DNA of 64,000 bases from Paenibacillus profundus (GCF_021369635.1 NZ_JAJNBZ010000002.1:62001-126000), one strand, 5' to 3'; counted from the stretch's first letter, positions 25,196 through 34,630 are shown. A program made the numbers and translations. Notes: generated by a model from the sequence alone, not told the origin.

Positions 25196-26731
25196 ATGAA
25201 ATTACCGGGTAAAAAAGTGCTGTCTTTAATTTTGGCGTGCTCAATGGCGGCCAGCATGCTGGCGGCTTGCGGCAACGGCGGCAAGGAATCGAATGCAAGC
25301 GGAGGTCAGAGCACGGGAGATGCCGGCAAGAAATATAGTGTCTCGGCGATGAACATTTTGTATGGGGCGGCGCCTCCGACGACGAACAGCACGGGCATTA
25401 AGGCGATTGAGGAAAGATACGGCATTGAGTATAAATATATTCCTGTGGCAGCGGGCGATTACACGAATAAGGTCGGCGTTACAGTGGCCTCGGGAGACAT
25501 GCCGGATATGATGCTGATGGAAGATCCGAACGCCAATTACTTCAACTGGGCGGGGAGCGGCATGTTTTTGCCCATCGAAGATTACATCAAGGATTATCCG
25601 AATTTGAGCAAGATTCCGCAAGAAATCTGGGACATGCTGACGTATGAAGGACATATTTACGGCGTTCCGCGCTTGCGCGGCATTCCGTTCCACGCGATGG
25701 TCATTCGTCAAGATTGGCTCGATAAGCTGGGCTTGAAGATGCCGACCAATTACGATGAGCTGTATGAAGTGATGAAGGCCTTCACGCTTAACGATCCAGA
25801 CGGCAATGGCAAGAAAGATACGTACGGCTTCGCATTGGACGGCACGTTCAGCGGCTTCAACGGCCTGTTCGGCTCTTACCGGGCGCTCCGGTTCGGCTGG
25901 TTCGAGGATGGCCAGGGAGGCATCACGCACGGGTACCTGATGCCGAACGCGAAGGATGCGGTGTCATACCTGGCAAGAGCTTATAAGGATGGCCTATTCA
26001 GCCCGGACTATACGATTAAGAAAGGCACACAGGCCGATGAGGACTTCTTGACCGGCAAAGCGGGCATTATTGGCAACTGGGCGTATACCGCCTTCAGCAA
26101 AGCCCGCTTCGATAAAGCCTATAGCGTCAACAAAGACTTCCGCGTCACTTCGGTTCCGCCGTTGACGGGTCCGGACGGCTATAAGGGCTATGGCAAGTAT
26201 CACGGTTTCTATGGGTTCTTCGTTATGCCGGCAAGCCTTGGCAAAGATGAGGATAAGGTGAAGAAGCTGCTCTCCATTCTGGACGATCAGATCGGTGACG
26301 AAGGGGCCGAGTTCATGAAGTGGGGCGTGGAGAACGAGCATCATAAGCAGGAGAACGGCCAGAACGTCCTGACCGATAAAGGCTTGACCGAAGGCACAGG
26401 TAAATATGTGCTGACCAACCACGCGGCAGAGGGAGAATGGATCTACAACCCGGATGATTGGGACGAATTGAAGAAAATGAAGGATGAGAACTTCAAAGTC
26501 GCCTTAGAGGGTGAACCGTACAGCGATCAGTCGATTGGCCTCTTTTCGCCGACATACAGCGAAAAAGGAAAAGAACTGGATCAATTCCTGACGGATCAAG
26601 TGAACAAAATCATTCTTGGCGAGCGCCCGGTGGAAGATTACGACAAGATCATCCAAGAGTGGAAAGGCAGAGGCGGGGAACAGGTCATTAAGGAATTCAA
26701 CGAGGCTTACCAGAAGCGCAAGCAAGGCTGA
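25196..26731 (+). CDS. Solute-binding lipoprotein, LplA-like
   Basis: A 511-residue extracellular binding protein with a lipoprotein signal ending at MLAACGNGG (lipidated Cys26). The size and architecture match the large LplA subgroup, which works with LplB/LplC permeases: PDMMLMEDPNANYFNWAGSG, VIRQDWLDKLGLKMPTNYDE, and a DPDGNGKKDTYG loop that looks calcium-binding. AGGGAGGATG lies before the ATG. It sits between the two permease genes in one transcript and probably captures an oligosaccharide released by secreted polysaccharide lyases. Confidence 0.88.
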   Translation: MKLPGKKVLSLILACSMAASMLAACGNGGKESNASGGQSTGDAGKKYSVSAMNILYGAAPPTTNSTGIKAIEERYGIEYKYIPVAAGDYTNKVGVTVASGDMPDMMLMEDPNANYFNWAGSGMFLPIEDYIKDYPNLSKIPQEIWDMLTYEGHIYGVPRLRGIPFHAMVIRQDWLDKLGLKMPTNYDELYEVMKAFTLNDPDGNGKKDTYGFALDGTFSGFNGLFGSYRALRFGWFEDGQGGITHGYLMPNAKDAVSYLARAYKDGLFSPDYTIKKGTQADEDFLTGKAGIIGNWAYTAFSKARFDKAYSVNKDFRVTSVPPLTGPDGYKGYGKYHGFYGFFVMPASLGKDEDKVKKLLSILDDQIGDEGAEFMKWGVENEHHKQENGQNVLTDKGLTEGTGKYVLTNHAAEGEWIYNPDDWDELKKMKDENFKVALEGEPYSDQSIGLFSPTYSEKGKELDQFLTDQVNKIILGERPVEDYDKIIQEWKGRGGEQVIKEFNEAYQKRKQG

Positions 26732-26812
26732 TGGATAAGGCTAGGCAATAGCACGTTGCCGTCGTGCGGATTGGCTTGAACGCGTGCGGCGGCATGAAAG
26801 GAGTGAGCATCA

Positions 26813-27688
26813 TTGTTACAGCGCATGAGGAGCGGGGATCGGTGGTTTAATGCCATCAATCTGACTTTGCTTATTGTTTTGGCTCTGGTCACGATACTTC
26901 CCATTATTCACGTATTTGCGATGTCGTTCGCAACGACGGAGGAATCGCTATCAGGCCGGTTCATCCTCTGGCCGTCGACTTGGACGACTGAGGCATACCG
27001 TTACATCTTTGATACAGGCGTATTCTTCATTTCCTTGAAAAATACGGTGTGGCTGACCGTCATGGGGACGCTCATCAATGTCGTTCTGACCGCCCTGTTG
27101 GCCTATGTGTGCTCTAGGCCGCAATTCAGCGCCCGGCGTGTCATTATGTTCATGGTGCTGTTCACGATGCTGTTCGGCGGCGGCATGATTCCGACGTACC
27201 TGGTGGTCAAGGGGACGGGCTTGATTAACTCCCTGTGGGCGCTCATCCTTCCGGGAGCGATTTCTGCCTTCAACATGCTGGTCATGCGCGACTTCTTCGA
27301 ATCGCTGCCGGAGAGCGTCATCGAGTCGGCCCGCATCGACGGCTGCGGAGATTTGCGAATTTTGGGCCATATCGTATTCCCGTTGTCGCTGCCCATTTTG
27401 GCGACGTTCACCCTATTTTATGCGGTGGGGAACTGGAACCAGTATTTCTCTGCGATTTTGTATTTGAACGACCCGGACAAATGGCCGCTGCAAATTCTGT
27501 TGCGTCAAGTGGTGCTCATCGGACAGGCCGATATCTTTTCCAACCTGGATCCGAACGTTCCGCTCCCGCCTTCGGTATCGATTCAGATGGCGACGGTCGT
27601 GCTGGCTTCGTTCCCGATTGTCGTGCTCTATCCATTCTTGCAGCGTTATTTTGTGCAAGGGTTGACACTTGGCGCGGTAAAAGGATAG
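26813..27688 (+). CDS. Carbohydrate ABC transporter permease, LplC-like
   Basis: A 291-residue permease with six predicted helices and the EAA loop ESARIDGCGDLRILG. LFTMLFGGGMIPTYLVVKGTG and the C-terminal YFVQGLTLGAVKG are typical of LplC. TTG start; AAAGGAG about 10 bases upstream. Third gene of the transporter operon. A hairpin follows at 27699-27733. Confidence 0.88.
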   Translation: MLQRMRSGDRWFNAINLTLLIVLALVTILPIIHVFAMSFATTEESLSGRFILWPSTWTTEAYRYIFDTGVFFISLKNTVWLTVMGTLINVVLTALLAYVCSRPQFSARRVIMFMVLFTMLFGGGMIPTYLVVKGTGLINSLWALILPGAISAFNMLVMRDFFESLPESVIESARIDGCGDLRILGHIVFPLSLPILATFTLFYAVGNWNQYFSAILYLNDPDKWPLQILLRQVVLIGQADIFSNLDPNVPLPPSVSIQMATVVLASFPIVVLYPFLQRYFVQGLTLGAVKG

Positions 27689-27698
27689 TTAAAGTGCT

Positions 27699-27733
27699 GA
27701 GCAGCAGGCGTTCCGACATTACGCCTGCTGCTC
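27699..27733. terminator. Hairpin between convergent transporter and AraC genes
   Basis: GAGCAGCAGGCGT (27699-27711) and ACGCCTGCTGCTC (27721-27733) are perfect inverted repeats with a 9-nt loop. There is no strong T tract, but the placement after the permease gene supports termination. Confidence 0.7.
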
Positions 27734-27835
27734 ATTGGCTTGGAGGTGTAAGGGCACCGTGAGCTCGGGAAGCGATCCGGAAGCGGACCGCGACGGAAGC
27801 TTAACGGCGCGACGCGCGAGCTGCAGGGCGTCCGG

Positions 27836-30178
27836 CTATTGCTCTGACATGTGCTTGCGATATTGCCCCGGTGTCGTTCCCGTCGTCTTCTTGAACGTGC
27901 GGATAAAATTTTGCACCGACGTATAGCGAAGCTTCTCGGCAATGTCCTGAATACGCAAGTCGGTATGGAGGAGCATGTCCTTCGCCCGATCGATGCGATA
28001 CGTAATGACGTAGTCTACGAAGTTGCGGCCTGTATGCTTCTTGAATAATCGGCTGACCTGGAACGTATTCAAGCCGATGGCATCTGCGCATTGCTGCAGC
28101 GAGATGTCTTGGTCGTAATGCTCATGGATGTAGGTGACGATGCGTTGGATAAGCTCTGTATGCTTCGGATGAGCCTGTTCATCGAGCGCCACCTTCAGCC
28201 GTTGGAACACTTCCTTAAGGAAGAACGCTTCCACATCGCCCAGCGTCTGCTGCGCGGACAAGATGCTGAGCAGCAGACGCTGCAGCTCCGGCTTGAATTC
28301 CATACTGTGATGCTGCTGCATACAGCGGAGAATCGAGCCCAGCAGCTGGGAGAAGAAGCCGTGCACCGAATCTACGGAGAAGACGGCACCTTCCTTCAAT
28401 CCTTCCATGAGATGTATGAATTCGGTCTGCGCGGGCTCGAGCTTCGAAGCTTTCAAGCTGTCCACAATCTTGTAGGTGGACTCTGCAATATCCTCCAGCT
28501 GGATGCTCATGGCAGGGTCCAATTCATGAATGAAGATGGCCTGATCTTCGTGCAGCACGAACCGGTAACGTGAAGCTTGTTCCGCTTGCTTGTAGGCGTC
28601 AGGGAGTCCGCCGAGTCCTTGCAGAGAATAGGAGACGGACAAGGTGACGGTTAACTGCAGATACGTCTCAATGGCATGCAGCAGGTCGGCGCTGGCTTGC
28701 TTCAGCACCTCCGGCTCGAGCGGTTCCTGACTGGAAATAAAGACGGCGAATTGTCCAGGCTTCATCATGAGCGAGTGCGCCTGACCATAACGCTCAGCAA
28801 GCTCGAGCGCCATATTTTCTACGGCGAAGTAGAGCAAGTATTGATCATCGTGCGGATATTTGGCATGCAGCTTCCACGTATCGAAGGTGAGCAGCATGAT
28901 AGCGATATAGGAAGCATCCTGACCGTATTGAATGTCAGCGCGCGCATCGTGCTCTTGGATGCTGCCGAGCAAATATTGATGCAGCGTATGCTGCTCCATC
29001 TTGTCCCGATAGCGGCTCAGGCTGCTCTCGAGCTGCTGGTTCTCGCGTATCATCGCTTCGATGGCCCGGTGCACCTGATCCATTTCATTGCATCTTTCCT
29101 GTCCTGCTGGCTGATCTGACGAGCGGAGCGGCTGAATGGCCTGGGTCAGCTTGCGGACCGGACGGTACAAGTTAGATGCTGCGCGCAGAGACAGGAATGC
29201 GGCGATGGCGACGAAGCTTAACGAAATGCCGATGGTTAGCCATTGCACCTGATTCGCGCTTCGGTTCAGCTCGTCTTCCGAGATCGCCGATATGTAGTAC
29301 CAATCCTGATTCCGGGAAGGCAGAACGCTTAGGACGGAGGAGACTCCATTCAGCCGGGTGCGAATCTGTGCCAGCGGCTCGGCGTTCTTGATCTGCTCTA
29401 AGTTGTCGAGATTGATCGCTCTGCCGATCTGCCTGCGATCGGTATCCAGAATGATCTGACCGTGCCCGTTCACCACGAAGAGGGAGAGTGTGGAATAGCT
29501 ATTCTTCGCTGACATCTGATTGCCGAGCGTGTCGGCATCGAGGTAGGCAATAATGGCACCTGTAATCGATTTCTTCTCGGTAGAATCCTCGGCTACGGGC
29601 CGGATTAATGTCAGTACGTTCCGGTCAATGCGCTTGTTGGCTGGAATGCTGGTGCGCGTATCGATCCACACGCCTTGCAGTGAGATGTGCCTGGCCATAT
29701 CCAGCGCGAGCGGGTCGCGGAACTCTTCCTCGCTCAGCAAGTGATTATCCGAGGTCAGAATGCGTGCAGACTGGAAGGAATAAAAATCGAGCTCGATGAC
29801 ATGCTCCATGCCGCTGCGGATGTTAACGAGCACGTTCTGAAGCTGGCGCACCACTTCAGGATGGCGCGCGGACAGTTCTTTCATCGCGAATTGAGCTAGA
29901 ATGCCGGGATAGGCACGTTTATCGGAATACGTATATTGAAGCAGGAGTTCATCAATTTTTTTGATCTGATCGTTCATCTTGCTCTGGGCATGCTGGAGCA
30001 AAGTCGTATTATATAGAGTGGCTTGTTCCCGTATTGTAGAAGTCAGGACGTTAGAAATGGTCAGCCCCAACACAAGCACGGGGATGGTCGCCAGCAGCAG
30101 CATGGAAATAAGCATCTTTTGCTTGTGATAGACAGGACGCAGCAGATGGGAGACTTTTTTGGTCATGGCAGCAAGCAA
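27836..30178 (-). CDS. Membrane-bound AraC-family regulator
   Basis: A 780-residue regulator with a membrane helix near 22-44, a large extracellular sensor domain, a second helix near 308-330, a cytoplasmic linker and a C-terminal AraC DNA-binding domain (about 680-780): ISLQQCADAIGLNTFQVSRL, then RIDRAKDMLLHTDLRIQDIA. Similar proteins in Paenibacillus and Bacillus regulate polysaccharide use next to LplABC-type transporters. TTG start; AGGAGGGG lies 7 bases upstream. It is convergent with the transporter and divergent from the lyase gene, so it probably activates both in response to an extracellular oligosaccharide. Confidence 0.88.
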   Translation of the reverse strand: MLAAMTKKVSHLLRPVYHKQKMLISMLLLATIPVLVLGLTISNVLTSTIREQATLYNTTLLQHAQSKMNDQIKKIDELLLQYTYSDKRAYPGILAQFAMKELSARHPEVVRQLQNVLVNIRSGMEHVIELDFYSFQSARILTSDNHLLSEEEFRDPLALDMARHISLQGVWIDTRTSIPANKRIDRNVLTLIRPVAEDSTEKKSITGAIIAYLDADTLGNQMSAKNSYSTLSLFVVNGHGQIILDTDRRQIGRAINLDNLEQIKNAEPLAQIRTRLNGVSSVLSVLPSRNQDWYYISAISEDELNRSANQVQWLTIGISLSFVAIAAFLSLRAASNLYRPVRKLTQAIQPLRSSDQPAGQERCNEMDQVHRAIEAMIRENQQLESSLSRYRDKMEQHTLHQYLLGSIQEHDARADIQYGQDASYIAIMLLTFDTWKLHAKYPHDDQYLLYFAVENMALELAERYGQAHSLMMKPGQFAVFISSQEPLEPEVLKQASADLLHAIETYLQLTVTLSVSYSLQGLGGLPDAYKQAEQASRYRFVLHEDQAIFIHELDPAMSIQLEDIAESTYKIVDSLKASKLEPAQTEFIHLMEGLKEGAVFSVDSVHGFFSQLLGSILRCMQQHHSMEFKPELQRLLLSILSAQQTLGDVEAFFLKEVFQRLKVALDEQAHPKHTELIQRIVTYIHEHYDQDISLQQCADAIGLNTFQVSRLFKKHTGRNFVDYVITYRIDRAKDMLLHTDLRIQDIAEKLRYTSVQNFIRTFKKTTGTTPGQYRKHMSEQ

Positions 30179-30242
30179 CGTACGGCCCCTCCTAACATGA
30201 TCTTAAGATATTGGGGTGAAACATGCTCTAGTATAGCATAAA

Positions 30243-30256
30243 TGTAAGCGCTTGCG
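30243..30256. promoter_or_regulatory. cre site (CcpA operator)
   Basis: TGTAAGCGCTTGCG matches 12 of 14 positions of the cre palindrome TGTAAGCGCTTACA and retains the central CG. It lies between the divergent AraC-type regulator and lyase genes, where CcpA could repress one or both when preferred sugars are present. Confidence 0.7.
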
Positions 30257-30302
30257 TTAAATTCCAAAGCAATTCAGAAAGAGAAAAATGGGAGGATTGT
30301 AT

Positions 30303-32192
30303 ATGCTGATAGAACGGTATAGTCTGGACCTGTTGCAAGAGAAGCTGATTCCATCCTATGCATATGAGCCGTTTCCCAAGGCTGCACGCCGGGAGAGCTG
30401 GCTGCGGCTAGCGGATGATATACGGGCGTTCTGGATAGCGCAAGGGGAGACTTATCTTCATGCGGAGTGGCCCGTGCTGCCGGCCTCATTGTATATGGAT
30501 TATGTGCGGACAGGCAACTGCACACGATACCAGGAGGCCTACTTTGCGCGCCGTAAGGCGCTGGTCCGCCTCGTCTTGGCCGAGAGCATGGAATACAATG
30601 GACGCTTTCTCGACGATATCGTGAACGGCATCTGGGCGGTATGCGAGGAGAGCACCTGGTGCTGGCCGGCCCATTTAAGCGATATTAGCCGCAAAGAGGT
30701 CTACTCGCTTCCTGATATCGATGAGCCGGTCATCGATTTGGGTGCGGGAGAGACGGCTGCGTTGGTAGCTTGGTCGTACTACTTGCTGGGAGAAGCGTTG
30801 GATGCGCATTGTCCGCAGCTAGGGAAGCGTGTGCGCCGGGAGCTTCATGTGCGCATTCTGGACTCGTACGAGCGGGAGGATAATTACTGGTGGATGTCTT
30901 TCCAGCCTGATATGCTCGTAAACAATTGGAATCCTTGGTGCAATTCCAACTGTTTGGCTGTTCTGCTGCTTATCGAGGAGGACGAGCGGCGCCGCGTCTC
31001 CTTGGTTCACAAGTCGCTTCGCAGCTTGGACCGCTTTATCGCTTCCTATAAAGAGGACGGGGGATGCGATGAAGGGCCAGCTTATTGGGGGCGTGCTGCT
31101 GCATCGCTGTATGATGCTTTGCAATTGTTGCATAGCGCCACGGACGGAGCAGTATCGGTGTTCGATGACACTAAAATTCGGAACATGGCAAAATACATCC
31201 TTCATATGCACATCGGAGGCGAGGCGTATGTGAATTTTGCAGATTCGGCTGCCAAGCTTTCTGTACCCGCCGGATTAATCGCCCAATTCGGACATGTGAT
31301 CGGGGATGCGCAGCTGCAGGCATTCGGGCTGCACGCATATCGGCAGCAGCATGAATACCGTCACTGGGAAGGAGAAGAGATTCCTAGTTTGCAGCGTATG
31401 CTGTCTGAGCTCTTCTCGATGCCGGAAGCGGATGAGCTTGAATCGGAGCTGGAGCTGCCGCTTGATATATGGCTGGCTGGCGTAGAAGTGATGGTCGCGC
31501 GGGAGCGGGGCGGCGCTCAGGGCTGGTTCCTTGCCGCCAAGGGCGGTCATAACGGAGAAAGCCATAACCATAACGATATCGGCAGCTTCATCGTATATGC
31601 GGACGGCAGCCCGCTATGGATTGATGCAGGGGTCGGCACGTATACAGCGAAGACGTTCAGCCCGGAGCGCTATTCGATCTGGACGATGCAGTCCGGCTAT
31701 CATAATGTTCCGGCAGTGAACGGAATAGAGCAAGCGGATGGTGGTCAATATCGCACGCGTAAAGTTTGTCATGAGGCAGACGGCGTGGTATCCCGGCTTA
31801 CTGTGGACATTGCTCCGGCCTATCCGGCCGATTCCGGCATACGTCAATGGACACGAACGTACACGTTGCAGCGGGAGGCGGACGCCCCGTCCCGCATCAT
31901 TCTGGAAGAGGTGGTGCAGCTCGCGGAGCCAAGTCAGAACGTGGTGCTGAACTGGATGTGTGCTTATGAACCGCACGTTCATCGCAGCGTCATTGCGCTG
32001 CAAGATGAAGCGGGCGGAGTGAAGGCGCACATGTCGTATGACGAGACGATGTGGGATATCCAGGTGGAGACGATTGCATTGGAAGACGAGAAGCTGCGTG
32101 CCGCTTGGGGCGACTCGCTCTATCGTCTGAGCATGACCGCGCGATGTCCGGTGCAATCAGAGCGCTGGCAGTTTGTGCTGGAAAGGGGATAG
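30303..32192 (+). CDS. Heparinase II/III-family polysaccharide lyase-like protein
   Basis: A 629-residue protein. The ATG at 30303 follows GGGAGG. The C-terminal part has the heparinase II/III signature near residue 420: GESHNHNDIGSF, then PLWIDAGVGTYT and YSIWTMQSGYHNVPAVNG. These contain the conserved His, Asn and Asp residues of the catalytic and metal-binding region. The N-terminal half is the helical toroid typical of these lyases. No signal peptide is visible, so it may act in the cytoplasm on imported oligosaccharides. Substrate (glycosaminoglycan, alginate or other uronate) cannot be decided. The LplABC-like transporter and AraC regulator are its likely partners. Confidence 0.82.
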   Translation: MLIERYSLDLLQEKLIPSYAYEPFPKAARRESWLRLADDIRAFWIAQGETYLHAEWPVLPASLYMDYVRTGNCTRYQEAYFARRKALVRLVLAESMEYNGRFLDDIVNGIWAVCEESTWCWPAHLSDISRKEVYSLPDIDEPVIDLGAGETAALVAWSYYLLGEALDAHCPQLGKRVRRELHVRILDSYEREDNYWWMSFQPDMLVNNWNPWCNSNCLAVLLLIEEDERRRVSLVHKSLRSLDRFIASYKEDGGCDEGPAYWGRAAASLYDALQLLHSATDGAVSVFDDTKIRNMAKYILHMHIGGEAYVNFADSAAKLSVPAGLIAQFGHVIGDAQLQAFGLHAYRQQHEYRHWEGEEIPSLQRMLSELFSMPEADELESELELPLDIWLAGVEVMVARERGGAQGWFLAAKGGHNGESHNHNDIGSFIVYADGSPLWIDAGVGTYTAKTFSPERYSIWTMQSGYHNVPAVNGIEQADGGQYRTRKVCHEADGVVSRLTVDIAPAYPADSGIRQWTRTYTLQREADAPSRIILEEVVQLAEPSQNVVLNWMCAYEPHVHRSVIALQDEAGGVKAHMSYDETMWDIQVETIALEDEKLRAAWGDSLYRLSMTARCPVQSERWQFVLERG

Positions 32193-32846
32193 AGGAGAAA
32201 GGAAGAAGAGTTGGTGAAGAAGTCGGCATAGTCCTGCCTGCTTGCCTCACTTCATTGGATTTTGTGCAATAGAACCGGCGTGTATGCCTTTTACGGCAGG
32301 TTCTATTGGATTTTATACAGTGCTTTGGCACTTTTTCTACATCAGTTGAGGAAAATAGCCCAATTCACTGGACATAATCCAGTCTACAGGCCGTTGAGCG
32401 ACCGAAACCTTATATTCTATTGTACATTTTCCAATGGGCTAACTTCGACACCGGCCTACCTTGCAGCTACCTATATAGTTGTAGTGAAAATACGGAAAGG
32501 AGCGGAGCTTACGCTTTGCAATAAGTCATGCTTAAGCCTATGAACTGTAAAATTACATCTACAGCTACTTTTTCGTGATAATAATGAAAAATAGATGTCT
32601 ACATGCGGCCAGTACAATAAAGGAGCTGAAATACTCGGTGGGCTTGTGTTGCATAGCAGCGATGATGGGCGCGTAAGGCGTGAAGGAGATATGCTGTTGC
32701 AGTGAGTGTCCCGGAAGAGCGGTATAAAATGAAAAAAACACCCTTCTCCGTCCCCCTATGCGTAAGGAGAGGATCAAGATGCTTTCGACTTTATGTAGCC
32801 TATATACGTACGAGTGCTTCATATTAAGGCACCAACAAGATACTAT
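32193..32846. other. Gene-free stretch before the tRNA
   Basis: About 650 bases with no supported coding frame. Apart from the hairpin at 32267-32313, I see only short inverted repeats and no ribosome sites leading into plausible frames. Confidence 0.5.
32267..32313 (+). terminator. Terminator-like hairpin after the lyase gene
   Basis: CAATAGAACC (32267-32276) and GGTTCTATTG (32299-32308) pair, extended by GCCG/CGGC near the loop, followed by GATTTTAT. It probably ends the lyase transcript. Confidence 0.65.
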
Positions 32847-32921
32847 TGGCGCGCCCGCAAGGAATCGAACCTTGATCTCAGGCTCCGGAGGCCTACGTCA
32901 TATCCATTGGACCACGGGCGC
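32847..32921 (-). tRNA. tRNA-Arg (CCG anticodon)
   Basis: The minus strand folds into a full cloverleaf. The acceptor arm GCGCCCG pairs with CGGGCGC, and the anticodon stem TAGGC/GCCTG holds the loop CTCCGGA with anticodon CCG. The T arm is AAGG-TTCGATT-CCTT, and CCA is encoded. It reads CGG arginine codons. Confidence 0.95.
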
Positions 32922-32976
32922 ATTTGTATAAAAGGTGCAAGAGTTATTATAAAACAACTATGTGTGAATTGCAAGT

Positions 32977-33080
32977 AGAGGTTGTTCAAAAAGCTCCCTT
33001 TTGACCATTAAGGAATGTTTATGCTCCATGAAGCGATAAAGTGAAAGCAAACATTCCTTATGGCGATATAACCAACCTCT
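32977..33080. repeat. Nested inverted repeat element with TTCAAAAAGC block
   Basis: AGAGGTTG (32977-32984) pairs with CAACCTCT (33073-33080). Inside, AAGGAATGTTT (33010-33020) pairs with AAACATTCCTT (33049-33059). The left end carries GTTCAAAAAGCTCCCTTTTGA, almost the same block as at the left end of 33813-33982. This suggests copies of one small palindromic genomic repeat on both sides of the SMR genes. Confidence 0.6.
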
Positions 33081-33109
33081 ATACCCGTTCGGCCCGGTGT
33101 GACTAGTAA

Positions 33110-33424
33110 TTAAGTCGTGAGGCGAAGACCGATAATTCCGACGACTATGAGTCCTAAATAAACGAATTGCGTCCGGCTGTATTTCTCCTTGAACCAGAAC
33201 AAGCTGACCAGCGTAATGCCGACCGCGCCGACGCCGGCCCATACTGCGTAAGCCACTCCGGACGGGATAACGGACATGGCGTGCGTGAGCAGCCAGATGG
33301 AAGCGGCCAGTCCGAGAGTGATGATGACTAATGGAGTTTTTTTCTTGAATCCATCTACATATTTCATGGCAATGACCGCAATAATTTCTTCAAATCCCGA
33401 CAGTATCAAATATAACCAAGCCAT
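33110..33424 (-). CDS. yvdR: SMR-family efflux subunit, YvdR-like
   Basis: A 104-residue small multidrug resistance protein with four membrane helices and the conserved membrane Glu in the first (GFEEIIAVIAMKY). The block PSGVAYAVWAGVGAVGI fits the SMR signature. MAWLYLILSGFEEIIAVIAM and the ending GIIGLRLTT are close to B. subtilis YvdR as I recall it. Its ATG overlaps the stop of the upstream SMR gene (TAATG). The two subunits probably form a heterodimer exporting a small cation or drug. The symbol is by resemblance and gene order. Confidence 0.8.
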   Translation of the reverse strand: MAWLYLILSGFEEIIAVIAMKYVDGFKKKTPLVIITLGLAASIWLLTHAMSVIPSGVAYAVWAGVGAVGITLVSLFWFKEKYSRTQFVYLGLIVVGIIGLRLTT

Positions 33425-33759
33425 TATGCGCCTTCCTTTCCATTCTTCTCTTCATTGGGAGTAGCCATCTTCATGCCGACGATGCCCCCGAGCAGAATGA
33501 GTAAGAACATAATTTGCAGGGCGTTGAAATCTTCACCTAAGTAAATCCCTGTTACATAGGTGCCTATCGTTCCGATGCCGACAAACACTGTATAGGCGAT
33601 TGCGACGTTAAGTTTCTTGTACGATTGGATGAGCATTAAATAGCTCACGGTAATCAAGGTGATGACGATGATCCATTCCCAAGTGTGGGTTGCATACTTC
33701 AGACCGGACGCCCAAATGATTTCTAGTATCGCAGAACCAAGCACGAGTAGCCAAGCCAC
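33424..33759 (-). CDS. yvdS: SMR-family efflux subunit, YvdS-like
   Basis: A 111-residue SMR protein. The GTG at 33759 is used because AGGAGG lies 8 bases upstream; a longer frame is possible. The first helix has the conserved Glu in SAILEIIWASGLKY, and AIAYTVFVGIGTIGTYVTG is the SMR core. The C-terminal hydrophilic tail (NEEKNGKEG) is typical of the longer partner of SMR pairs. The order TetR-yvdS-yvdR matches the B. subtilis yvdTSR operon. Confidence 0.8.
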   Translation of the reverse strand: MAWLLVLGSAILEIIWASGLKYATHTWEWIIVITLITVSYLMLIQSYKKLNVAIAYTVFVGIGTIGTYVTGIYLGEDFNALQIMFLLILLGGIVGMKMATPNEEKNGKEGA

Positions 33760-33812
33760 GTATATTACCTCCTGTATTTGTGTCAATCCGGATGATTAGT
33801 GTGAACGAAGTT

Positions 33813-33982
33813 GTGTTCAAAAAGCCCCCTTTTGATCACGATGCATCCCAAGATGTGATTCGACATCGAATCTTGCATTCACTCTCGAAGTCCGGTGCTC
33901 ATGTAGTCTCGCCTACATTGCGCTCCTCCTTCTTCGAGTTCTTGTAATCTTCTCGGTGCTGAAAAGTGGCCCTTTTGAACAC
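33813..33982. repeat. Repeat element with GTGTTCAAAAAG terminal inverted repeats
   Basis: GTGTTCAAAAAG (33813-33824) and CTTTTGAACAC (33972-33982) are terminal inverted repeats of a ~170-bp non-coding element between the SMR pair and the TetR gene. Its left end resembles that of the element at 32977-33080. It may be a miniature inverted-repeat element. Confidence 0.6.
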
Positions 33983-34005
33983 GCATTAAACATGACAGCC
34001 GTTAG

Positions 34006-34605
34006 TTATTTCAAGGAGCGCTGTATAAAGGAGAACAGTTCATCCTTCAACGGCTGCGGGTCCACACGGCCTTGTTGAATATCTACGAAAAAGTAGGTTT
34101 CCGCCGTCTGCTCGATCATATTAATGATCATGCGCACGACGGACTTGCTATCGGACTGCAGAGACACCTCCCCATGATGCCGCGCTGCCGCAAGCTGCTC
34201 CGCAAACCAGTCATAATAAGGCTGGTAGATGGCTTCCCACTTCGGAAAGGAATGATGGAGCGCGAGACCGGAGTAGCACAAGAGAATGACCTCCTTGTAC
34301 TTGGACGTCATGTCAAAGGACGCGTCGATGACCGCCTTTAATTTATCCCAGAAACTATCCAGTGGTTCGGCTTCTGTCTGTACCAGCGACAACAAATGCT
34401 CAAGTATATGCTCAGCTACGGCCGGAACGATATCATTCTTCGACGGGAAATAGATATAGAAGGTTCCTTGTGCGACGCCTGCCTGTTTCACGATGTCACC
34501 GACGGAAGTCTTCTGAAAGCCCTTTTCGGAAATAAGTGCGATTGCGGATTGCAGCAGCGCTTCGTATTTTGCTTCTTTCTTATAATTCACGTATACACCG
34601 CCCAT
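34006..34605 (-). CDS. yvdT: TetR-family repressor, YvdT-like
   Basis: A 199-residue TetR-family regulator. The N-terminal helix-turn-helix reads ALISEKGFQKTSVGDIVKQA followed by GVAQGTFYIYFPSKNDI, and the C-terminal ligand domain is helical. It is the first gene of an operon with two SMR subunits, as in B. subtilis yvdT-yvdS-yvdR. A 17-bp inverted repeat just upstream is a likely operator. The start could also be a GTG 15 bases downstream (VNYKKEAKY). It probably represses the efflux pair until an effector binds. Confidence 0.82.
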   Translation of the reverse strand: MGGVYVNYKKEAKYEALLQSAIALISEKGFQKTSVGDIVKQAGVAQGTFYIYFPSKNDIVPAVAEHILEHLLSLVQTEAEPLDSFWDKLKAVIDASFDMTSKYKEVILLCYSGLALHHSFPKWEAIYQPYYDWFAEQLAAARHHGEVSLQSDSKSVVRMIINMIEQTAETYFFVDIQQGRVDPQPLKDELFSFIQRSLK

Positions 34606-34613
34606 CTTTCAAA

Positions 34614-34630
34614 AATGACTGACTGTCATT
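34614..34630. promoter_or_regulatory. Probable TetR-type operator
   Basis: AATGAC-TGACT-GTCATT is a perfect inverted repeat 8 bases upstream of the TetR-type start codon, placed for autorepression. Confidence 0.65.
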
